A stretch of 64,000 bases of DNA from Enoplolaimus lenunculus (GCA_030248215.1 JASANG010000327.1:1-64000), one strand, 5' to 3'. Positions 1 to 10,005 are shown, counted from the stretch's first letter. The notes: a model not told the origin generated them from the sequence alone. Translations and numbers: made by a program.

Positions 1-1
1 A

Positions 2-340
2 TATAAGTTTATGTTAGATGATGTTGGAGAATATCAAGAGAGAGTGCCTTTTGAGCGAGGGTTTAACCAACTTTGGTCACGTGAAGTGTTTTCGGTTACA
101 AAACAGTTACCGTTTACACCACCGGTATATGAAATTGCAGACGCAAACAATGAACCCATTTTAGGTAGATTTTATGCACAAGAGTTACAAAAGGTAAAAG
201 TTTTAGATGAGCAATATAAAATTGAAAAAGTTTTGAAAAAACGCAAGACTAATAAGGGAACAGAATACCTTGTAAAATGGTTAGGGTACCCCAGCACAAT
301 GAATTCGTGGGTACATGAAAAAGATATGGTACCCGTGTAG
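2..340 (+). pseudogene. Polinton integrase, C-terminal part with chromodomain (fossil)
   Basis: This reading frame is open from the window start and ends at a stop at 338-340, so only the C-terminal part of the protein is present. It contains the post-catalytic integrase region with the pattern PFERGF..LWSREVF and PPVYEIAD, as in Polinton integrases. A chromodomain follows with YKIEKVL, YLVKWLGYP and NSWV. In the family this protein is a retroviral-type DDE integrase, and the chromodomain is thought to steer insertion to chromatin. A chromodomain-type Ty3 integrase was considered, but the segment before the chromodomain and the ATPase piece nearby favour Polinton. Confidence 0.75.
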
Positions 341-417
341 ACTACAAATATTCAACTGGTGAGATAAACTATTGAGGTGCATACAGTAAGCTAACACAAT
401 ATTGGAACGTTTTGGGG

Positions 418-657
418 TACGCTAAGGGTACACATGGGTACGCATAAATGGGTATATAGGTACGCTAATGCTAAAAGGGTACACATGAGAACGCATATAT
501 GGGTATAATGGGGTACGGCTAATGCTAAAAGGTACACATGGGTACGCATAAATGGGTATAATAGGGCACGCTAATGCTAAAAAAGGGTACATAATGGGTA
601 CGCACAAATGGGTACACATACAAATGGGGGGTACGCTAATGCTAAAAGGGTACACCA
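418..657 (+). repeat. Minisatellite, ~55-60 bp unit
   Basis: About four to five tandem units built from GGGTACACATGGGTACGC, AAATGGGTATA and GGTACGCTAATGCTAAAA. Units differ by small indels. It lies between the two Polinton parts and looks like an expanded intergenic repeat of that element. Open frames across it are products of the repeat, not genes. Confidence 0.85.
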
Positions 658-731
658 GGGATACTTTTACTACGTTATATTGAATAAATGCTTAAAAAGA
701 GTTAACGTAGTAGCCATTTTTATTTAAATAA

Positions 732-1037
732 ATGGCTTATACATGTCAAAATTGTTTTCATGCTTATACCAGCCGCCAACATTTACATAGACATAGAAAA
801 AATTGCACAGTTAAGGTACAAAACACACAAAACACTTTTCAGTTTGAAATGCAACCTGCAGCTGATAGTATAGAGAACGGCTGCTTACCGCTTGAGTTAC
901 CTTTTACATGTATTGTTAGTGGTCAGACGGGTTGTGGCAAGACTTACTGGTTGTTTCGTTTACTGAAAAGTAACCTTTTTGATAAAAAAGTTGATAAAAT
1001 TTCACGATACACAAAATCAGATGCTATGTTCGGTTGA
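732..1037 (+). pseudogene. Polinton zinc finger/packaging-type ATPase piece (fossil)
   Basis: The start codon at 732 opens a protein with a C2H2-like finger (CQNCFHAYTSRQHLHRHRKNC) over residues ~5-27. After an acidic linker comes a Walker A motif, CIVSGQTGCGKTYW, at residues ~61-74. This layout matches the FtsK/HerA-like packaging ATPase region of Polintons and adintovirus-like elements. The readable part is far shorter than a full ATPase, so it is treated as a remnant. Its position downstream of the integrase on the same strand supports the assignment. Confidence 0.65.
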
Positions 1038-1340
1038 TATCTATTTACGGAACAAACTTCAATATCCGGCTCCAGTAAATTAATATTAGGTTGCTCGCTG
1101 GTGTTTGCCATTTGCTCAAACTGCTTACACAGAAGGTAAAATTGTGAAGCTTTATGAGTTTCGTGCAACCATTGTGCCAGAGCTAACAAAACGGTTAGAA
1201 AGCCTAGCTACGTTATTCATTCGGAACAATAGTTTCCAAAATGCCATACCAAAACCGAAATTTACAGGAAAATGTTTAGCTCAAAACATAGCCAAAAAGT
1301 TGCACATACGGTTCCGAACGTTAGAATTCAAATAAACCAC

Positions 1341-1689
1341 AAATTCTGCTTCATGGCTCGTGGTCAACAAATATGTCGTTCTGTTTTTCTATTTTGTGCA
1401 TATTAAAGAGCATGTTTTCAACCAAATTTAAGTTTAATCTTTCGACTTGCAACCTAACACAAGGTGAAGGAAACTACTATGTAACAGTATTAGTAACAAG
1501 TACCATATGTTGCTTCGAATTTTTTGCAGTTTGCAATTCCAGCTTTTACTTACGTTTTTTAAACGTAGTCATTTTTGAACCAGACCCGATACATGCAACA
1601 TTCGTTGCAGATTGAGATTTGAGCTTTTATTTTACGGTTTTGTGACAAAAGCAGAACGAAACGCGCTAAACACATAAATTTTACAAAAT
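1341..1689. other. No gene recognised
   Basis: AT-rich sequence between the Polinton remains and a Q-type repeat. The short open frames here show no recognisable protein. Confidence 0.5.
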
Positions 1690-1804
1690 TATGCGAAATT
1701 TTACTACTAAAATTCCCGGCACTTCCGGGTGAAATTCTCCCGGAGCCGGAGGCCGATTTTCTCCCGAAGCCGGAGCCAGAGGCAGACCTCCGGTTGTACC
1801 CTTA
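1690..1804 (+). repeat. Q-family (CCGGAG) fragment
   Basis: Contains GCCGGAG and AGCCGGAGCCAGAGGCAG blocks and ends CCGGTTGTACCC, matching the right end of the Q family (GGTTGCACCCTG). The left end is not clear. Confidence 0.6.
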
Positions 1805-1828
1805 GAACACCAAAGCCTTGAAAGAAAT

Positions 1829-2740
1829 GCAGTAGTTGGAAGCGTAAGATAAACTAGAAAAAAATTGCTCAGCACTTGAGCAGCATGGGATATGTTTCAT
1901 ATTCCTATTAAAAGGATAGTAACTAGACCAGCACATTCGTTCGATGTAACCTGGAAAAATATTAAAAAACAATGGCGTCCAAAATCCTGTTGACTATTAA
2001 TTCTTCTGAAACATTATTGCGGAGAACAAATCTATTTTTATGTTGAAAGTTTTTGGCTGATTTATTACGCATTTTAAGAAATTTCTTAGATAATGGCAGG
2101 GTTTACACAGACATGGCTGAAGTATAGTGATCTTCGCTTTTCCCAGATTAATCGATGCTGCCAGAATAAGGTGAGAATTTTAGCCTCTAGTCGTGACTAT
2201 GCAGTGAAACAAATAACTCGGTAAGGAAACGCGCATTTATATTATTTTTCTACCTGTTAACTTGTTTGTTAGTTTGTCACCAAGGTTTAAAGTCGGGTAA
2301 AGTCAAGAGTCGTTTTAAAGCATCAATTGCGGGTCATTTTGTGACGCCTTGTTCAAGAAAGTTTCTAACAAAATTGGTCATCAGTACTCTAACTCTCCAA
2401 TTATGTCGCCATACAGTGTTCTTATGAAATTCACTATGTTAATAGAGAGCCAAAGGTGAGTTTAGTACGATCTTGTAGAAAATTTCAATACACATTTAAA
2501 GCAAAACATTTGTTTCTTTACAAAAAGAAAATTACAGAAATTTTGCTTTCCGCAATATGTTTCAGAAGAATTAATAGTCAACATGATTTTGGGCGCTATT
2601 GTATTTTTAACATTTTTCCAGGTTACATCGAACGAATGTGCTGGTCTAGTTGCTATCCTTTTAATAGGAATATGAGGCATATCCCATGCTGCTCAAGTGC
2701 TGAGCAATTGTTTTCTAGTTTCAACCGCTTTACAACTGCT
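1829..2740. mobile_element. Foldback element, ~200-bp inverted arms
   Basis: The segment 1829-2035 reappears inverted at 2535-2740. Shared stretches include TTGCTCAGCACTTGAGCAGC, TGTTGACTATTAATTC and the region around TCGATGTAACCTGG. The arms are roughly 90% alike with small indels, and the ~500-bp spacer is unrelated. A related arm end occurs at 28923-28985, so this is a repeat family. No protein was recognised inside. It could be a non-autonomous DNA transposon or two opposed copies of one repeat. Confidence 0.7.
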
Positions 2741-2884
2741 GATTAATCCATCAATCTGAACTATGAAAAATGAGAAGACTGATTAAACTAAATACGGAGT
2801 TTCAATAAATCGTTTGTATGACAGAAACTTTTATCCTGACAATAAGCGCCTCACCGTATTTGTATAAAAACAAGCATTGGGGCA

Positions 2885-3137
2885 AAACAAACCACGGGGT
2901 GACATTGTCCGTTGAGATAAACCAATAGTGCGGGTGAAACCAACCGTTGAGGGGAACCAACCGTTGGGGAGATACCAGCCGTTGGGGGGGAACGCAGCCG
3001 TTGGGGTGAAACCAATCGTTGTGGTGAAACCAACCGTTAGGGTTAAACCAACCGTTAGGGTGAAACCAAGCATTGGGGTGAAACCGACCGTTGGGGTGAA
3101 GCCAACCGTTGGGGTGAAACCAACCGTTGGGGTGAAT
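2885..3137 (+). repeat. 18-bp minisatellite
   Basis: About 12 tandem units close to GTTGGGGTGAAACCAACC. The last units (from ~3060) are the most uniform and the left ones are diverged. It reads as VGVKPT repeats on the plus strand and GFTPTV on the minus strand. No start, signal or flanking coding sequence supports a real protein. Confidence 0.85.
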
Positions 3138-3179
3138 GTTAAAATATGCATATTCTTCTTAAATTTTCGTATGAGCAAA

Positions 3180-3300
3180 ATTTTCAATACCGAAACTACC
3201 GGAAAATTCGGGTGAAAAAATACCCGATTTATTACCGGAATCGAATAGTGAAAAATACCGGATTTCCCTGCCGGAACCGGAATTCCGGCTGCAACCAGAA
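3180..3300 (+). repeat. Degenerate CCGGAA-rich repeat
   Basis: Several TACCGGAA and CCGGAACCGGAATTCCGG blocks end in GGCTGCAACC. This resembles a strongly decayed Q-family core. Confidence 0.4.
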
Positions 3301-3536
3301 CAATTATAAGGTAACAAGTTTACTGAAATGCTTTACAATTCGCATATACGGCTCTGGACGCATTATACAATGTGTTGTGAAAGCACTTTAGGCCCCACAT
3401 GAAGGTAAGACTATTATTCTCAAATGCGTATAGCATCTATTAACCAATTAGTAGCATGATTTCTGACACTTCCATGTAATCTCAAAAGCGTTAAAAGTGC
3501 TAAATTTTGAACATCTCCATTCACTTGTTCAAAAGC

Positions 3537-3787
3537 TACACTCAAAATAATATTTCTGATATATAAGAAAAAGTTTCTTAAATTTAAGAAATATAATTAG
3601 CAAGGTGCACTTGAAAAGTATTTCTGTTATAACAGAAAAGTTTTCAAAAAAGTTTTGAAATAAAGTCTGAAAATAAACGTTTTCTAGTTGTTTTTAGAAA
3701 AATTGTCTTAAATATCAGAAAAACTTTTCAGATATGCCACAGAAAATACTTTTCTGAATAAATTCAGAAATACTTTGTTGCGTGTAC
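3537..3787. mobile_element. Possible small palindromic MITE
   Basis: Imperfect inverted ends of about 22 bp (left TACACTCAAAATAATATTTC, right complement TACACGCAACAAAGTATTTC). The interior has many short palindromes of the type AAGTTTCTTAAATTTAAGAAA. This is the only copy seen here. Confidence 0.45.
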
Positions 3788-4029
3788 AAGTCCTATTACC
3801 AACTGCAAATGGGAGTTGGCACAAAGTTGAGCATACAGCTACCAATCTGACGACAATAATTCCACCTCCCCTCAGTTGACACAAAACACGATTCTTTAAT
3901 AATATGTCCGCATTCGAAAATGCAAATATGCAATCTGATTTTAATACACAAGTCATTTTTGAATGAGCATCAACCAACACTATTGGCAGTTTCATAATTG
4001 TGATTTCAATCTTGATACCAATGCCCACA

Positions 4030-4191
4030 GACCCTGTAGCCAGCCCCCCTCGCTTCGAGGGAATAAATATTTTCAGGAGGGGCATACAAAGGTTTTCGAT
4101 GACTTGCAAGCAAGGTTGAAAATTTTCCAGGTGGAGCAAGATTCTTCAATTTGGGATCGAGTCCGAATGGCAACCTTTGGTTACGGGCCCC
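4030..4191 (-). mobile_element. MITE family A, copy 1
   Basis: Inverted ends CCTGTAGCCAG and GGTTACGGGCCC. The core has TTTTCAGGAGGGGCATACAA and GATGACTTGCAAGCAAGGTT. It lies downstream of the Rab gene. Confidence 0.8.
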
Positions 4192-4672
4192 AATGTTGTC
4201 CACTAAAATAGTTCAAATAATATGTTGTGTAGAAATTGCTATGACTTTTCAGACAACACATTCTCTTATGAAAATAAAAGGCAGCTCAAGATTTTTTAGC
4301 CGCCACACAGCCCCGTAATCTTGTATTCAATACTTTGGCCGGTAAAAGACACTTTGTTGTTGAACTATCGCTCCCAATTTTTTTACCCTAAGAACAAAGT
4401 TGTTTTTGGTGCCGACGGCCACCAATCCAGCATCAACACCTCAGTAGTCGACTATTTGAAAACACACGACTCTACAGAACTTCACTGAATTCAATAAACA
4501 GTATTCAATGTTCCAGCGATAAATAAATACACTGCCTCATTGATACCATTCGACACTGTTGGTCTATTCTGCCTTCAGACCAAATATTTTAGTCGCGTTT
4601 GTTGGCACCAGCGGTCAATAAATCCATATTCCTCAATTTTGTACTGTCTGAAAATACAGCACCCTATTGACG
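4192..4672. other. 3' flank of the Rab gene
   Basis: Expected to contain the 3' UTR of the minus-strand Rab gene. No canonical AATAAA was found on the minus strand. A fragment similar to 14222-14292 (ATATTTTAGTCG followed by GGCACCAGC) lies at ~4575-4615. Confidence 0.4.
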
Positions 4673-6677
4673 CTACACATAATCCGCTCCGTTCGAAGCC
4701 CCACAACACGACGCTGAAACTGAATTTGCCTTTGATCGAAACGAGGACGACCTGCCAAGCACTACACCGTCAACATGAAATCCAGCATTGAACAGTAACA
4801 TTTCATCTTGTCCCATAGTCGGAAAATCTCCATACTCCCCTCGAGCCGTAATGCTATCACGACTCGCCGAAGAAAATCCACTTGTTGTCGAACTACCACC
4901 GTCTTCGGCGTAATAATTCGGTCCACCACCAGCGGAATTTACATAGCTACCACCGTTGCCGCTGCAAGCTTTAGCAATTAGCAATCGTTCACGCATCGCG
5001 CTCGCTAGCTCTATAAACGCGTCTTCTACGTTGATTCCAGTTTTTGCTGACACTTCAAATAGCGATATTCCCATTTCGGACGCAAACTGTTCTGCAGTCC
5101 CGAACTCTACTCGACGTTTTGATGCAAAGTCACAGTTTGTTGCAGTTGCTGTTTTTGTTGCAGCGTAAGCGTTACACGTTTGACAAGGTGCTGTTGGTGC
5201 TCTCGATTCCGGTGTTGTAACAGAGGCAGTAGTTGAGTTGGCACTATCTACAGACGCTTGCTGGCACATGGTAGTGTGATGCGGACATGGAAGCTCAACG
5301 CCAGACTGTTGAGAAGGATCCGGCGGAACGGCGATGTCACATTTGTTTCCGATGAGCATTAAAACAGCATTTGCTGGAGCGTGTTTTCGAACTTCGTTTA
5401 ACCAATAATTCCGGACGTTATCAAACGATCTGTAACAGCAAAGATAATATGATGATGCAATTAGCAGTAATGCGAGCGCCGTGGTACTCTAAAGGTATAT
5501 ATACAGCAGTGACCCGAATAAGGAGGGGGTAATAAGAGAGGGTCGCCATTTTGAATCCCAATCAATAGGAGTCCGTATCTTTAATAAAACTCCGTAAGCG
5601 GATAGAGTCCCTAAACCTAATTAGAGTCCGTAAATGTCGTTTATCCCTAATTGCAGTGCATTAATGACTCCTAGACCAAATAAAGTTAAGTTCGAAGCTT
5701 TAAAGCATACTTAGTTTTTGAAAGTACATTCTTAAGTATACATTGCATTATCGATCAAATTTTTGATACAAGACAAAAAACGTTTAATTCAACGGACAGT
5801 TGCAATACCGGATATATGTCAGTAACGAAGGGCGGAGAATGGATAGTTAAAATAAACAACAGTCCGTAACCGAATAACAGGGGGAACCCTCTGGAGAGGA
5901 AAAATTATTCCCCCTCGTATTCGGGCCACTACAGTATGAGATGTGATTTTCTAAGCATTATTTTCCATGTCAAAAAATTTGTTCCTCCAAAAACGACTAT
6001 TTTTTGCAGATGTATGTTTTGAAACGAATCAAACGCAATTTCGCTACCATCTGATATTTTTTGCAAATTATTGTAATGATCACTAAGCTATTATTCAATT
6101 TTTTTAATATATACCGGCATATATGTTGTAATTTTTAGATTTGAAATAAAACTAACAAATTTCATCCAAACTCCCATCAATATTAACAGTTTACCGATCG
6201 TTAGAATAATCACTGACAGTTGTAAAAGCCCACTACGGCTTACACCTCCAGCAGGATTCTAAATCGAGATTTAGGGTTAAGATTTAGCACTTATTTGGCG
6301 TCCTGCGTGTCGCTTGCAAGTTTTTCTTCCACTTTTCTATCGCACGGTCTCCAACTGATAAAATTAGCCTGAACCCGCCACTGATACAAACTTTACCTTT
6401 TATCACTGATATCATAGACACAAATCACACCGTGAGCCGAATGATAATACGAATTGTAAATAGTCCTGTAGCGTTCTAAGCCGGCAGTATCCCAAAGCTC
6501 AAGACGTATCTTGTCACCTTCAAGCGTCAGCGTTTTAAGCTTAAAATCAACTCCCAGCGTTGAAACGTGATCATCTCGAAATTTGCCGTCCGCAAAACGC
6601 AACAAAATGCACGATTTGCCACAGTTGTGATCGCCGATGATAACAATTTTAAATAAATATTTGTATTTCGGTGACAT
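4673..6677 (-). CDS. Rab1-like small GTPase with Leu at the catalytic Gln position (2 exons)
   Basis: Two exons join in frame: 6677-6397 and 5429-4673, giving 345 aa. The splice sites are AAAAG|GTAAAG and CTGTTACAG|ATCG. Rab GTPases are membrane switches of vesicle traffic. Motifs in order are P-loop GDHNCGKS (15-22), switch I STLGVDF (39-45), WDTAGLE (62-68), YYHSAHG (77-83), NKCD (122-125) and EVSAK (219-223). The best match by eye is the Rab1/Rab35 group (LLRFAD, GVDFK.KT, NKCD). Oddities are Leu67 where GTP hydrolysis needs Gln, His17-Asn18 at the Ras Gly12-Gly13 positions, a ~65-residue Ser/Thr/Ala/Pro-rich insert between NKCD and EVSAK, and a ~120-residue tail. The Cys335-Cys336 pair is followed by nine residues, not at the end as prenylation usually needs. 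Typical Rabs are ~200 aa. The start is the first Met, just before the G domain. The fold is certain; the subfamily is less so. Confidence 0.9.
5502..5936 (+). mobile_element. MITE family C, copy 1 (in the Rab intron)
   Basis: Ends are CAGCAGTGACCCGAATA and TATTCGGGCCACTACAG, flanked by TA on both sides, as for TA-target elements. Length ~435 bp. It occupies nearly half of the 967-bp intron 5430-6396. A second near full-length copy in the opposite orientation lies at 35423-35864. Confidence 0.85.
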
Positions 6678-6735
6678 TTTACTGCTTCGGATACAAAAAA
6701 ACTAAATAATTAAACCAAACGCGGGTGTCAGATTT

Positions 6736-6932
6736 GGCCAATGTAAACAACACGGGCGGAACAGTATTATAAGCATAGCCTAAGCCTAAATCTAAGCATT
6801 AGCGTAAAAATGAGAATATTCCTAAGCATAAGCATAAGCCTAAGCCAAGCAAAAAATTAGTCTATTAAAGCTTAAGATTACTCTATTGCAGTTCCACAGA
6901 AAAATGTTCCGCCCCTGATCTTTAGATGGACC
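6736..6932 (+). mobile_element. MITE family G, copy 1 (hAT-like)
   Basis: Ends GGCCAATGTAAAC and CTTTAGATGGACC. The core has CCTAAGCC blocks and GTTCCGCCCCTGATC. Flanks TCAGATTT and CCAGATTT form an 8-bp target duplication with one mismatch. It lies ~60 bp upstream of the Rab start codon, so it may sit in the promoter or 5' UTR. Confidence 0.85.
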
Positions 6933-7075
6933 CCAGATTTAAGCCTACGTACCCAAAACATAAACACAAAGCTATTAAGCTTGGGTCATGGGTGAATCGT
7001 TTAGCGTGGGTAAACCCGAGGCAAAAAATTCATATTTGCCTGGATAAAGCGCTGGTCGGGAATCCATCCTTACCA

Positions 7076-7322
7076 ACATCCCACTATGGTGCGAATAGTG
7101 CATGATACAAGAGTATGTAACTCTTGGGGTTCCGTATGGTACAAAATGTACCACCACCATCACCTTATTTAGAAAAAGGTCGCTTTGATGCCGTATACGT
7201 ACAGTGCCACGGTTCGCGCAAGTTGTTCCCTTTTCTACATAAGAGGGGTGTAAGCCAAGAACGCAACGTACGCAGGGTGCATTCCTTTCTACACAAAATG
7301 TACCCAGTTTGCACACTCATGT
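7076..7322 (-). repeat. Repeat family L, copy 1
   Basis: On the minus strand it begins GTGTGCAAACTGGGTACATT and continues with CCCCAAGAGTTACATACTC. The same order of blocks occurs on the plus strand at 63290-63590. Type unknown. Confidence 0.65.
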
Positions 7323-7639
7323 AAAACGAGTCCTTATCAATTCATGGTACTACTTATGCATGAGTCTGTGCTGTAGTCAAACACCGTCAAATGTTTAGTG
7401 TCAGTAGCTTACAAACCTCCTATAAAGGTAGATATTAGACAAATAATAATACAGCCTATGCCGTGTGTTACGGCTACACGATTGTTTAAATTTTAGATTT
7501 CAGACCACCTTACACGTTTGTTTCCTTCTTTTCATTTTCTTAAGCAGACTGAATAAAAAAACTCACTCGTAGGCTTAACTGTTCGAGTTAGAATAGTTAA
7601 ATAGGGACTTGTTTACTTTCTCTCGCACATAATCACTAC

Positions 7640-7863
7640 AGCCAATGTTACTTTAAGGGGCGTAACAGTAGATTAAGCGTATTCCTAAACCTAAGCCTAA
7701 GCGTTGCAAAAATGAGTTCCTAAGTCTAAGCCTAAGCCTAAGCTTTGCAAAAATAAGTTCCTAAGCCTAAGCCTATGCCTAAGCAAAAAATGTACTCTAG
7801 AATCTAAACCTACTATGTTATAGACCCATCAGAAACCTGGACGCCCTTAAAGTAACATGAGCC
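7640..7863 (+). mobile_element. MITE family K, copy 1 (hAT-like)
   Basis: Ends AGCCAATGTTACTTTAAG and CCTTAAAGTAACATGAGCC. The core has CCTAAGCCTAAGC blocks. A perfect 8-bp target duplication, ATCACTAC, flanks it (7632-7639 and 7864-7871), which suggests a fairly recent insertion. Confidence 0.9.
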
Positions 7864-7982
7864 ATCACTACAATAATAAAATAGGCTAAAATTTACCGTT
7901 GCAGTTAAGCTTACACTTAGGTTAAGCATTGGGCTTTGCTTTGGTTTAAGCTTTTAGGAAATAGTCCACAGTAATGTGGGCT

Positions 7983-8212
7983 GGCCCGCAGTTCGGTCAC
8001 TTACTAGGGGTGCTAAAAAATTTTCAGGAGGGGCATACAAAGGTTTCCGATGACTAACAATCAAGGTTGAAAATTTTCTGGTGAAGGCCAAAATTTTTTC
8101 AGTGGGGCTGAGTCCCCCCTTGGGTACGGACCCGCGTACAAGCATGGTTGAAAATTGTTTAGGGGAGCCAAATTCTTTAGGGGTCCTGGCCTCCCTCTGG
8201 CTAAGGGCCTGC
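7983..8212 (-). mobile_element. MITE family A, copy 2 (partly duplicated)
   Basis: Left end GGCCCGCAGTTC and right end CTGGCTAAGGGCC. The block around GGTTGAAAATTTTC is present twice (~8065 and ~8140), so it is a compound of one copy plus part of another. Confidence 0.75.
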
Positions 8213-9428
8213 ATGTGGTAAAATTTTTGCTTCTATCAAAGTAACAATAGTGCGCGTTGTATTTAAAGTAAACAAATACCCTTGAATTTTGAACTGTGCG
8301 CATCCTGTGAGTTTTATTGACACAACTCGTTAATATTCTCGTGTAATCCACATGTTACAAAGTAACATTTCTAAATCAACTTTGACACAAAAGTTTACTT
8401 TGAATTGCATTCTAAAGCAGATAGGCTTTGAAAGATAGACAATTTTTGATATTTGCTAATCGTAGCTGTAGCGCAGAGGCGTATCGAGAGAGGCGCCAAA
8501 AGGATAGCTGACCACCAAACATTGTCCGAATCTGCGACAACTTGCCGCTCAAGAGTGTCTTAAAGCCAATGAATAAACCTAAGCATAATCCTATTTAAGC
8601 CTATTGATGGGTGACAAATGGTCGCGTCGATAAAATGTCGGATTACAAGTTGTGGGGCGACGAATTGTCGTGGTACCAGTTTTGCTTTACATAATTCTTC
8701 ATAACGATTGGTAAACTGGTTTTGTTTTAAGGGCCAAAATTTTTGTCGTTTTTTCAGTGCCGGCCACTGCCAATCCAGACTCATGGTACTCATCTGGTGT
8801 ACTTGTGTCATATTTTAAGGATGGTGTTAGGTCGGCCGCTTGTAGATTTTAACCTCCTCACCATTTGAGATTAAGGTTCATGCTTAGATTTAGAGGTAAA
8901 GACTCATGCAAAGGCTTAGGCAAGTCTTTTAAAAGACCTAAGCTTAAATTTGTGGGCGGAACGGGTACAAAAGCCGAAAATCGTTACAGCATAATTACCG
9001 GCTTCTTTCACCTGAGCTAAAAGAAATGCTGTTAAAATTTGTTTAAATTTCAAACGAAAATTCAAATTTAAAAGCAAAACACCGTGTGTGAATATCACCG
9101 AAGCAGATGGTACTAATATGCGAATTTTGATACATATTTCAAAACACCTATAGACACTTTAATGCAACCATGCAATATACATACATCTATTATATATCTA
9201 ATATATATAATATATATGTATGTATATATATGGTCTGCGGCAGTTAACTACCTTGTCGGCGATTTGATTTTTAATACAATTCCGCTTCGTCTAACATGAA
9301 ATTGTATACCTATCACTGTCTACTTCCTTAAAGCATATACGTATCCTCGACGACTAGCTATCGTCAATTAGTAATATGCTATTGGCAAAGCCCCTGGCAG
9401 GAAAACTAACATATACATCTCTCCTTCA
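8213..9428. other. No gene; decayed repeat scraps
   Basis: Holds TTAGGC/GCCTAA-like scraps at ~8568-8605 and ~8870-8945, and a decayed ATTTTTGTCG..GTGCCGGCC piece at ~8725-8775. No convincing coding sequence on either strand. Confidence 0.5.
9177..9232. repeat. AT-rich simple repeat
   Basis: Imperfect (AT)n with TATGTATGTATA at the right end. Confidence 0.85.
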
Positions 9429-9575
9429 GGCCCGAAGCCAGCTCACTTTGCTAGGGGGGCTAAAAATTTTTCAGGAGGACACAAGGGTTTTTTATTGATT
9501 TCGAAGCGCGGTTGAAACTTTTTCAGGAAGTGGGGGCTGAGCCCCCCTACCCTTCTACTCTACAAGCCAGCTCTG
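9429..9575 (-). mobile_element. MITE family A, copy 3
   Basis: Left end GGCCCGAAGCCAGCTCAC. The core has TTTTTCAGGAGG and GCTGAGCCCCCC. The right end is eroded. Confidence 0.75.
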
Positions 9576-9833
9576 GTCATAAATTAAAATAATGATTCGA
9601 CTTTCGCATAGAACACACCCAAAACATAATACACGATATGAACTAACAAACACATCGCATTAAACTTCAGCTCTATAGCATTCTGTAGCACAAGAGGTAC
9701 GTACTTGAAATATGAAACCGAACACCTTCAACATTCTAGAAAGCTTCTACAATTTTTTTAGCTCTAAAATGAAACTAGCAACGTTTACAGTTATTAGCAT
9801 TTATTTAAAGGAAAAGGAACATATCAAAAGATG

Positions 9834-10005
9834 CGCCAATGTTACTTTAAGTGGCGTAACAGTAGATTAAGCGTATTCGTAAGCCTAAGCGTTGTAAAAA
9901 TTTGTTCTTAAGCCTAAGCCTAAGCAAAAAATATAATCTAGAATCTCAACCTAGTCTTTTATGGACCCACCAGAAACCTGGACACCCCTTACAGTAACAT
10001 GGGCC
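9834..10005 (+). mobile_element. MITE family K, copy 2 (hAT-like)
   Basis: Ends CGCCAATGTTACTTTAAG and CAGTAACATGGGCC. A perfect 8-bp target duplication, AAAAGATG (9826-9833, 10006-10013), flanks it. It is opposite in orientation to copy 3, 214 bp away. Confidence 0.9.

Larger units (their letters stand above)
1..1340 (+). mobile_element. Polinton/Maverick fragment (fossil)
   Basis: The left edge of the window holds part of a Polinton (Maverick), a large virus-like DNA transposon. Two parts are recognisable: the C-terminal end of the integrase with a chromodomain (1-340), and a zinc finger plus P-loop ATPase segment (732-1037). A minisatellite lies between them. The element continues off the left edge. 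No terminal inverted repeat is visible and the right border is uncertain, because sequence after about 1040 is not assignable. It looks broken and incomplete, with at least one or two breaks, but the readable parts are still well conserved, so it is probably not ancient. Confidence 0.7.

Noticed and set aside
422-655. Proline- and tyrosine-rich minus frame
   Set aside because: Translation of the GGGTACACATGGGTACGC minisatellite.
1105-1335. Plus frame after the ATPase piece
   Set aside because: No similarity to a known Polinton protein could be seen; left unassigned.
2831-3215. Hexapeptide-repeat proteins (VGVKPT / GFTPTV)
   Set aside because: Products of the 18-bp minisatellite, with no supporting start or flanking coding sequence.
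4956-5168. Plus-strand frame within the Rab exon
   Set aside because: Antisense shadow of the Rab coding sequence.
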